Origin: Verrucomicrobiota bacterium
GTDB lineage: Bacteria; Verrucomicrobiota; Verrucomicrobiia; Opitutales; Oceanipulchritudinaceae
Reading direction: 5' to 3'
DNA: 10,978 nt
Assembly: GCA_009908535.1 (NCBI GenBank)
Contig: JAAAOD010000215.1
Location: 1 to 10,978, forward strand
Below are positions 6,054 to 10,978 of this stretch, in pieces (the first letter of the stretch is position 1; each line of letters opens with the position of its first letter). The notes under the pieces were generated by a model that saw only the letters and a program-made list of their open reading frames with translations, made no database searches and was not told the DNA's origin. The position numbers and the translations under genes are program-made.

Positions 6054-7885
6054 AGCTGCCAGCCCGCCAACCGCATCTTGTCCGCAGCGTCACGGCAGCC
6101 CTCGTCGGCCTGCTTGTCCTGCTGCTTCTCGGAAATGCCGTCACCGGACCCGATTATCCGGAGAACTGGGATCTGGAACGCCTCGGACAACTCCCCATCC
6201 AGGAGGGCGGGCGTATCAAACCGGTGGATACACTGGCCCGCTCGACCCTGATGATCCTCAGCGGTCGCCAGTCATGGCAGGACCGCGAGGGGAAGAAGCA
6301 TACCGCCCTCGAATGGTTCACGGAACTGGTCCTCGATCCGCGTGCCGCCGCGGCACGGCCCGTTTTCCGCATCGACCACCCGGACATCGTCGGCCTGCTC
6401 GGTTTTCACAACGAGGAACGAAAGTATTTTTCCCTGAGCGAAATTGCCCCCCACTTCCAGAGCCTGAGGGAACAGTTCGGGGAAATTCCGGAAGAACCGC
6501 GCCTGCGCAATCCCTTCGAATCCGGCCTCGCCAAGCTGCAGAACGCCCTCGGCCTCTACGACCGTGTGGCCTACAGCTTTGTCCCGCCGCCGCTTTTCGG
6601 AGACGCCACGACGACCTACAACGTGCTTCTGCGGGCGCACGCCGACGCCATCGCGGCGGATCCCGGTTCGGAGGCGCACAGTGCGCCCGGAAACGCCCTG
6701 CGCATGTTCGAGAACCAGTTCCGTCAACTGGCCAACAGCAGCAACGTGCAGGCCATTCCGCCGGCGCCGGAAGGCGATCCGGAGGAGTGGCATCCGCTGG
6801 GAGCCAGCCTTCTCGACACCGTCGACACGGGCAAGCTGGATCCCGTCGTGGCCGCCTTCGCGGACCTGTCGACGGCATGGCAGGCCAAGGATACAAGGGC
6901 GTTTTCCACGGCCCTCGATGACCTTGAAAATCGCTACAACGAGCGCACCGGCGAGCGGGCCGAAAAGACCGGCTTTGAGTATTTTTTCAATACTTTCGCT
7001 CCATTCGGGTTATCGATGCAGCTCTACATCGTTCTTTTCATCGTGGCGGCCTTTTCATGGCTGGGCTGGCCGCGAACCCTCGCGAAAACCGCCCTCGCCG
7101 TCATGGCGGTGGCCTTTCTCATCCACACCTTCGGCCTCGGGGCACGGGTCTATATCCAGGAACGCCCGCCGGTGACGAACCTGTATTCCTCGGCCATTTT
7201 CGTCAGCTGGGCGGCGGTTCCCCTGTGCCTTCTGCTGGAGAAGCGCTACCTGAACGGGATTGCCTCTGCGGCGGCGGCCGTCCTCGGCTTCACAACGCTC
7301 ATCATTGCCCATTACCTCAGTTTCTCCGGAGACACCCTCGAGATGATGCAGGCGGTGCTGGACTCCAACTTCTGGCTCGCAACGCATGTGCCGACGGTAA
7401 CCCTCGGTTACAGCGCGACCTTCCTCGCTGGCCTCATCGCGGCGATCTACCTCATCCGTACCCGCCTTTTCAGCGACGTCGACCGCGATACCGAGAAGGC
7501 CGCCGGGGGAATGGTGTATGGTTCGCTCTGTTTTGCGCTGCTTTTCAGCTTTGTCGGCACGGTCCTCGGCGGCGTCTGGGCGGACCAGTCCTGGGGCCGG
7601 TTCTGGGGCTGGGATCCGAAAGAAAACGGCGCCCTTATGATCGTGCTCTGGAACGCCCTCATCCTCCACGCACGCTGGGCAAAAATCGCGGGCACGACCG
7701 GCATCATGCAGCTGGCCATTGTCGGCAACATCATCACGGCATGGTCGTGGTTCGGCACCAACATGCTCGGCGTCGGCCTCCATTCCTACGGCTTTATGGA
7801 CTCCGCCTTTTTCTGGCTGGTCGCTTTTGTCCTGCTGCAGGTGGCGCTTATTCTTCTAGGCTACCGGCGAGCCCGTTCCGCATGA
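6050..7885 (+). CDS. ccsA: CcsA/ResC-like cytochrome c synthetase subunit with large N-terminal region
   Basis: The 611-residue protein is about twice the size of a minimal CcsA. One helix (about 13-29) is followed by a soluble region to about residue 320. That region opens with LPIQEGGRIKPVDTLARSTL, a motif I associate with CcsA proteins of PVC bacteria and Bacteroidota. The CcsA core follows with about nine helices. It holds the tryptophan-rich WWD motif at 510-525 (W510, W515, W519, W521, then DPKE), H446 in ATHVPTVTLGY and H578 in GVGLHSYGF, the periplasmic histidines expected on either side of WWD; H421 is a candidate haem-binding residue within the membrane. It presents haem to apocytochrome c with ResB. 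The gene starts inside the resB stop (ATGA), and its last 38 bases overlap the opposing Gfo/Idh gene. Confidence 0.92.
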   Translation: MKLPARQPHLVRSVTAALVGLLVLLLLGNAVTGPDYPENWDLERLGQLPIQEGGRIKPVDTLARSTLMILSGRQSWQDREGKKHTALEWFTELVLDPRAAAARPVFRIDHPDIVGLLGFHNEERKYFSLSEIAPHFQSLREQFGEIPEEPRLRNPFESGLAKLQNALGLYDRVAYSFVPPPLFGDATTTYNVLLRAHADAIAADPGSEAHSAPGNALRMFENQFRQLANSSNVQAIPPAPEGDPEEWHPLGASLLDTVDTGKLDPVVAAFADLSTAWQAKDTRAFSTALDDLENRYNERTGERAEKTGFEYFFNTFAPFGLSMQLYIVLFIVAAFSWLGWPRTLAKTALAVMAVAFLIHTFGLGARVYIQERPPVTNLYSSAIFVSWAAVPLCLLLEKRYLNGIASAAAAVLGFTTLIIAHYLSFSGDTLEMMQAVLDSNFWLATHVPTVTLGYSATFLAGLIAAIYLIRTRLFSDVDRDTEKAAGGMVYGSLCFALLFSFVGTVLGGVWADQSWGRFWGWDPKENGALMIVLWNALILHARWAKIAGTTGIMQLAIVGNIITAWSWFGTNMLGVGLHSYGFMDSAFFWLVAFVLLQVALILLGYRRARSA

Positions 7886-8885
7886 CCCTGTCGTAAACCG
7901 CATCGGTGAATTTCATGTAGCGGACCCCGTCGGCAAAGGAGGTCAGGCGCACCGGACTTCCCTCGCGGATGCTCTCGATAAAGTCCGCCTCGACGCGCCA
8001 TTCGCCCCGTTCCTCAACGGGAACGGGAACCGGTTCCGGCTCGCCACCCGGGCGGCAGCGGAGGAGACTTCCCGCCGCGACATCCAGCTCCAGCTCACCG
8101 GCGGAACCGACAAGGCGCAGGAGTTGCCGAGGACGGCTGTCCACCCCGGAAAAGCGATAGGAAAAGGAAGCACCGTTATCGAACAAGCCCTCGATGTGCA
8201 GCAGATCCGGAAGGCGGACCGCCACCTGTTGGCCGGTTTCCCAGTGGCTGCGGCGCGGAGTGAAGACCGCCCGCGGGGCATCAAGGGAGACGGCCTCCAC
8301 CCCGAGCCAGCGCAGGATGACTTCGTGCAGAATCCCCATTGTAAGCATGTTTTTCCCGCTGTATTGCGGATCCTGGCGCCAGCTCAGCGGCGCCGTCGGA
8401 TCGAGAAGGGAATCCATGGCGTGTTCAACGGTAATGTCCCGGATCCCTCCCAGCCAGCCGTCCTTTAAAAGGCGCTGCACCGTGGCGTCGTAGGCAAGGG
8501 TAAAGGGAGACGGAACAACCTGCGCGACAAGCCGAGGATGCGCCTGCGCGACGGCCAGCATCTGCCCCGCCTCCTCCGCATCCATGGCCATGCGTGCTTC
8601 CGTGAGGACATGTTTCCCCGCCTTGAGCGCGGCGATACTCGCCTCCGCATGAAGGTAGGGCCATGTCCCGATACAAATCGCGTCCACTTCCGCATCCGCG
8701 ACGACGTCGCGCCAGTCTGTACTGACTTTCGGAATACCGAAGGCCTCGGCCACCGCACGGCCGCTGCTCTCGCTGCGGTTGGCCACGGCGACGTTCCGCA
8801 CGCCCTCGATCTCGGCAAATCCCGGCAAATGCCGCAATTTCGTGTTTCCGCCCGCGCCAATGTATCCGATTCCGATCTGGTCCAT
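7848..8885 (-). CDS. Gfo/Idh/MocA-family NAD(P)-binding protein
   Basis: With a start at 8885 the protein has 345 residues. The N-terminal Rossmann fold opens at once with GIGYIGAGG (residues 5-13), and GTWPYLHAEASIAALKAGKHV follows near 73-93. The C-terminal alpha/beta domain covers about 120-330. The usual EKP motif, whose lysine takes part in sugar oxidation, is here E96-A97-R98 (TEARMAM). The protein may therefore bind the cofactor without acting as a normal sugar dehydrogenase, or may use another residue. H and E in GILHEVILRWLG lie near the expected substrate site. A GTG at 8957 would add 24 residues rich in basic and polar amino acids before the Rossmann fold, so I prefer 8885. It is alone on its strand and overlaps the ccsA 3' end by 38 bases; no terminator separates them. 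The substrate is unknown. Confidence 0.85.
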   Translation of the reverse strand: MDQIGIGYIGAGGNTKLRHLPGFAEIEGVRNVAVANRSESSGRAVAEAFGIPKVSTDWRDVVADAEVDAICIGTWPYLHAEASIAALKAGKHVLTEARMAMDAEEAGQMLAVAQAHPRLVAQVVPSPFTLAYDATVQRLLKDGWLGGIRDITVEHAMDSLLDPTAPLSWRQDPQYSGKNMLTMGILHEVILRWLGVEAVSLDAPRAVFTPRRSHWETGQQVAVRLPDLLHIEGLFDNGASFSYRFSGVDSRPRQLLRLVGSAGELELDVAAGSLLRCRPGGEPEPVPVPVEERGEWRVEADFIESIREGSPVRLTSFADGVRYMKFTDAVYDRVMRNGLAGSLEE

Positions 8886-8960
8886 GCTTCCGGTGTAGGG
8901 AATCCGGTCCTGTTCGGCAAGGCTGCGCTTGCTGCGACTCCTCCCCGACCGTGTCACCAG

Positions 8961-8988
8961 AATTTAACAAAAAGGGAAGTGGCCTCAA
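8961..8988 (-). promoter_or_regulatory. Candidate sigma-70-like promoter for the Gfo/Idh gene
   Basis: Read on the minus strand, TTGAGG (8988-8983), a 16-base spacer and TAAATT (8966-8961) resemble -35 and -10 boxes. They lie in the least GC-rich part of the divergent gap. Transcription would start near 8954, after the possible GTG start at 8957, which supports the ATG at 8885 with a leader of about 70 bases. Each hexamer has only partial consensus match, so this is tentative. Confidence 0.35.
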
Positions 8989-8993
8989 CCACT
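8978..8993. promoter_or_regulatory. Inverted repeat covering the candidate -35 box; possible operator
   Basis: AGTGG (8978-8982) and CCACT (8989-8993) are perfect 5-base arms with a 6-base centre that is exactly the candidate minus-strand -35 hexamer. A repressor bound here could control the Gfo/Idh gene and perhaps the divergent kinase gene. The short arms could arise by chance. Confidence 0.25.
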
Positions 8994-9033
8994 GAAGATG
9001 CTATGCCGTACTCGAAGTTCCCTGCCCTCAACG

Positions 9034-10884
9034 ATGAATGAGCGTCTAAAACTGATCTTTAATGGCTTCCTGATCGGACTGACAATGCTCGCTCTTGCCG
9101 CGGTAAACTTTCTCGGCTATCTGCTCATTCGCAACCAGCAGCAGGACCTGCTGCAGCTTGAACAGGAAACGCAGGAAAGCCTCAGCCTCGCCTACCAGAT
9201 CCAGATCAATTTCAAGATTCAGGTCCAGGAATGGAAAAACGTGCTGTTGCGGGGACACCGCTCGGAGGACTTCAAAAAATACTTTTCCCAGTTCGAGGAG
9301 CGTGAGACGACAACGCAGAAATTATGTGGCCAACTACTCTCCAACAGCAGCCTTGGCACGCAGGTCCGCGCGAACATTGCCTACTTCAAGCGCCGCCATG
9401 CGGCTCTTGGCGAGGCCTACCGCAACGCGCTCCAGCATCAGATGCTGAGCGAACCGGAAAGCCTTTTCCGAATTGACCGCTCCGTGCGGGGTATCGACCG
9501 ACCCCCCATGGATATCCTCGATTCCACTGTTGCCGAGATGATCGAACACACACGTTCCATCCGCAACGAGGGGGAAGAGCAGATGCAGTCCCTTGTTCTC
9601 CGGCTGATCATTCTCAGCGCGGTTTGCCTGGTCGCGGCTATGCTGCTGGTGCTTCTTTTCCTGCTCGACCGGCGGCGATACGAGCGCCAGCTTTCCGATG
9701 CCATCGCCTCGGCGCGCAAAGCGGACGAGGCAAAGTCAAGCTTCCTCGCGCACATGTCGCATGAGATCCGCACTCCCATGAACGGCATCGTGGCCGCCGT
9801 CGACCTGCTGCATGAAAACCAGCTGAGCGAGGCTGGGCGCGAAGCTCTCACTGTCATGGAACAATCGGCCGAATCCCTCTCCGTCATCGTCAACGACATA
9901 CTCGACCTGTCCCGCATCGAGGCGGGTCACCTGCGACTGAAGGAGGAGGAAACCGATCTGCACGAGATCCTGCGCATCCTTGTCATGAGCCTGCGTCCAA
10001 TGGCGCGGGCAAAGGGGCTTGACCTGCACTGCCAGGCCGACCTGCCCGAAAAGGCTGTTTTCCTGAGCGATCCGGTCCGCCTGCGGCAGATTCTCACCAA
10101 CCTGCTTTCCAATGCGATCAAGTTCACGGAAGAAGGACGTGTTGATTTGAATGTGGCCCTTCAGCCGGAAGAAGGGGACACCCTTCAGAGGGTGCGCTTT
10201 GTTGTCCGCGACACCGGCATTGGCATCGCTCCGGAGCGCCAGCAGGAAATCTTCAAGGCGTTCGTGCAACTGGACGATTCAAGCACGCGCCGTCATCAGG
10301 GAACAGGCCTCGGGCTCGTTATCACCAAAGCCATCGTCGATGCCATGGGCGGCAGCATTCACCTGGAATCGGAGCCTGGCAGCGGCACCACCTTCACCGT
10401 CTGCCTCTCTCTCGCGCCCGCGCCCCCCGTTAAATCAAGGGAAAACGTCGAGAAACTTATTTCTGTAGCGGAAAAGCCGCTACAGAAGGTCCTTCTCGTC
10501 GACGATGTAAACACCAACCGCGTCGTGACCACGCGCCTGCTGCAGCGTCTCGAATGTGCGACGGACACGGCCTCCGACGGAGCCGAAGCCGTCGCCATGG
10601 CGACGCGCAGGCAATATGATCTTATCCTCATGGATTGCCAGATGCCGCGCATGGACGGTTACGAAGCCACGCGTCGTATTCGCGAAATCTACCGCTCCCG
10701 TGAAGCTCCGCAGCCTGTCATCGTTGCCATGACCGCCCACGCCATGAAGGAACACCGCGATGAATGCCTGCAGAGCGGCATGGACGAACACCTCACCAAG
10801 CCGATCCGCATGGTCGACCTCAGCACGATGATCTCCCGGTTTTTTTGTGTCGGAGAATCCAGCACCCGCCCGACCGTGCCCTGA
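9034..10884 (+). CDS. Membrane hybrid sensor histidine kinase with C-terminal receiver
   Basis: The protein has 616 residues from the ATG at 9034. Helix 1 is at about 8-31, and a largely helical periplasmic sensor region (about 33-185, with SVRGIDRPPMDILD) resembles four-helix-bundle input domains. Helix 2 is at about 187-211, then a short coiled linker. HisKA holds H243 in SHEIRTPMNG. HATPase_c has N360 (LLSNAIKF), D393 (DTGIGI) and the G2 box GTGLGL from 423. The receiver domain (about 485-605) has D490/D491, phospho-acceptor D534 (MDCQMPRMDGYEA), T567 and K589, so it looks active. No Hpt or output domain is present, so phosphate must go to a separate Hpt protein or the receiver must be autoregulatory. 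Start codons at 8998 and 9034 are both possible; the latter puts a short basic N-terminus before helix 1. The signal sensed is unknown. Confidence 0.92.
   Translation: MNERLKLIFNGFLIGLTMLALAAVNFLGYLLIRNQQQDLLQLEQETQESLSLAYQIQINFKIQVQEWKNVLLRGHRSEDFKKYFSQFEERETTTQKLCGQLLSNSSLGTQVRANIAYFKRRHAALGEAYRNALQHQMLSEPESLFRIDRSVRGIDRPPMDILDSTVAEMIEHTRSIRNEGEEQMQSLVLRLIILSAVCLVAAMLLVLLFLLDRRRYERQLSDAIASARKADEAKSSFLAHMSHEIRTPMNGIVAAVDLLHENQLSEAGREALTVMEQSAESLSVIVNDILDLSRIEAGHLRLKEEETDLHEILRILVMSLRPMARAKGLDLHCQADLPEKAVFLSDPVRLRQILTNLLSNAIKFTEEGRVDLNVALQPEEGDTLQRVRFVVRDTGIGIAPERQQEIFKAFVQLDDSSTRRHQGTGLGLVITKAIVDAMGGSIHLESEPGSGTTFTVCLSLAPAPPVKSRENVEKLISVAEKPLQKVLLVDDVNTNRVVTTRLLQRLECATDTASDGAEAVAMATRRQYDLILMDCQMPRMDGYEATRRIREIYRSREAPQPVIVAMTAHAMKEHRDECLQSGMDEHLTKPIRMVDLSTMISRFFCVGESSTRPTVP
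10461..10487. repeat. Perfect inverted repeat inside the kinase gene
   Basis: TTCTGTAGCGG (10461-10471) and CCGCTACAGAA (10477-10487) are perfect 11-base arms around the 5-base loop AAAAG. The repeat encodes residues 476-485 (ISVAEKPLQK), the linker between the ATPase and receiver domains. There is no T run on either strand, so it is not a classic terminator. It may be a stable mRNA hairpin, a small dispersed palindrome tolerated in a linker, or a scar of domain joining. Confidence 0.75.
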
Positions 10885-10900
10885 GCACGATCTCCGGAAG

Positions 10901-10934
10901 AAAAAAAATCCCGCAGGGGCAAGCCCTGCGGGAT
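10901..10934 (-). terminator. Intrinsic terminator for a minus-strand gene beyond the window
   Basis: ATCCCGCAGGG (10908-10918) and CCCTGCGGGAT (10924-10934) form a perfect 11-base-pair stem with a GCAAG loop. The 8 A bases at 10901-10908 read as a U run after the hairpin on the minus strand (the last one pairs in the stem). On the plus strand the hairpin is followed by GAAAGAAAAGG, with no U run. It should therefore end a transcript coming from the right. Minus-strand stop codons at 10962-10964 and 10955-10957 are possible ends of that gene. It could still help stop the kinase transcript. Confidence 0.85.
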
Positions 10935-10978
10935 GAAAGAAAAGGAGTTGGGTGCTATGGTTCAGTAGCGGTCCTGCC

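Noticed and set aside
7057..7896. Plus-strand frame of 279 codons inside ccsA
   Set aside because: Shadow frame; the CcsA frame carries the WWD motif and membrane helices here.
8886..8957. GTG start at 8957 for the Gfo/Idh protein
   Set aside because: It would add 24 basic/polar residues before the Rossmann fold, and the candidate promoter predicts RNA starting after it.
8538..9041. Plus-strand 167-codon frame opposite the Gfo/Idh start
   Set aside because: No recognisable protein features; the minus strand carries the Rossmann motif.
1..10978. CRISPR array, tRNA/rRNA, insertion sequence or phage gene
   Set aside because: No regularly spaced repeats, cloverleaf-like segments, transposase motifs or long terminal inverted repeats were seen on reading both strands.

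Overview
The window is a GC-rich, densely packed stretch of bacterial chromosome. The gene content points to a member of the Verrucomicrobiota (PVC group), perhaps near the Opitutales. The main reasons are a System II (ResB/CcsA) cytochrome c assembly pair with a very large CcsA, preceded by a lipoprotein of a type I associate with Planctomycetes/Verrucomicrobia, together with a heparinase-type lyase and a Gfo/Idh/MocA protein with an altered EKP motif. This is inference from protein character and was not checked by any search.

Left end, 1-2405, plus strand: three overlapping genes. They are the C-terminal part of a DUF374-type lysophospholipid acyltransferase-like protein, an 86-residue two-helix membrane protein of unknown function, and an exported heparinase II/III-family polysaccharide lyase. 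The last two begin with nearly the same 18-19 bases, placed on the stop codon of the gene before. A 376-base gap follows. It holds short tandem and inverted repeats, an AT-richer stretch with repeated heptamers/octamers, a possible 54-codon gene ending in a hairpin, and a weak terminator-like element.

Centre, 2782-7885, plus strand: ychF (universally conserved P-loop ATPase/GTPase), then after 49 bases a tight four-gene run: lipoprotein, 84-residue membrane protein, ResB-like protein and CcsA-like protein. Each junction inside this run is an ATGA four-base overlap, so translation is probably coupled. ResB and CcsA together carry haem across the membrane and attach it to apocytochrome c. The two small upstream proteins are likely helpers or co-regulated partners, but their roles are not known.

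Right end, 7848-10978: a minus-strand Gfo/Idh/MocA-family gene overlaps the 3' end of ccsA tail to tail by 38 bases. Divergent from it is a plus-strand hybrid sensor histidine kinase (two membrane helices, HisKA, HATPase_c and receiver domains). The kinase gene carries a perfect 11-base-pair inverted repeat in the DNA for the linker between its catalytic and receiver domains. A strong intrinsic terminator just past the kinase is oriented for minus-strand transcription, so a convergent gene should lie just outside the window.

No tRNA, rRNA, CRISPR array, insertion sequence or phage gene was seen. The most interesting material is the coupled lipoprotein/membrane protein/ResB/CcsA unit, the start-site duplication at 346-623 and the hairpin in the kinase linker. 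No clearly new defence or mobile system is visible.
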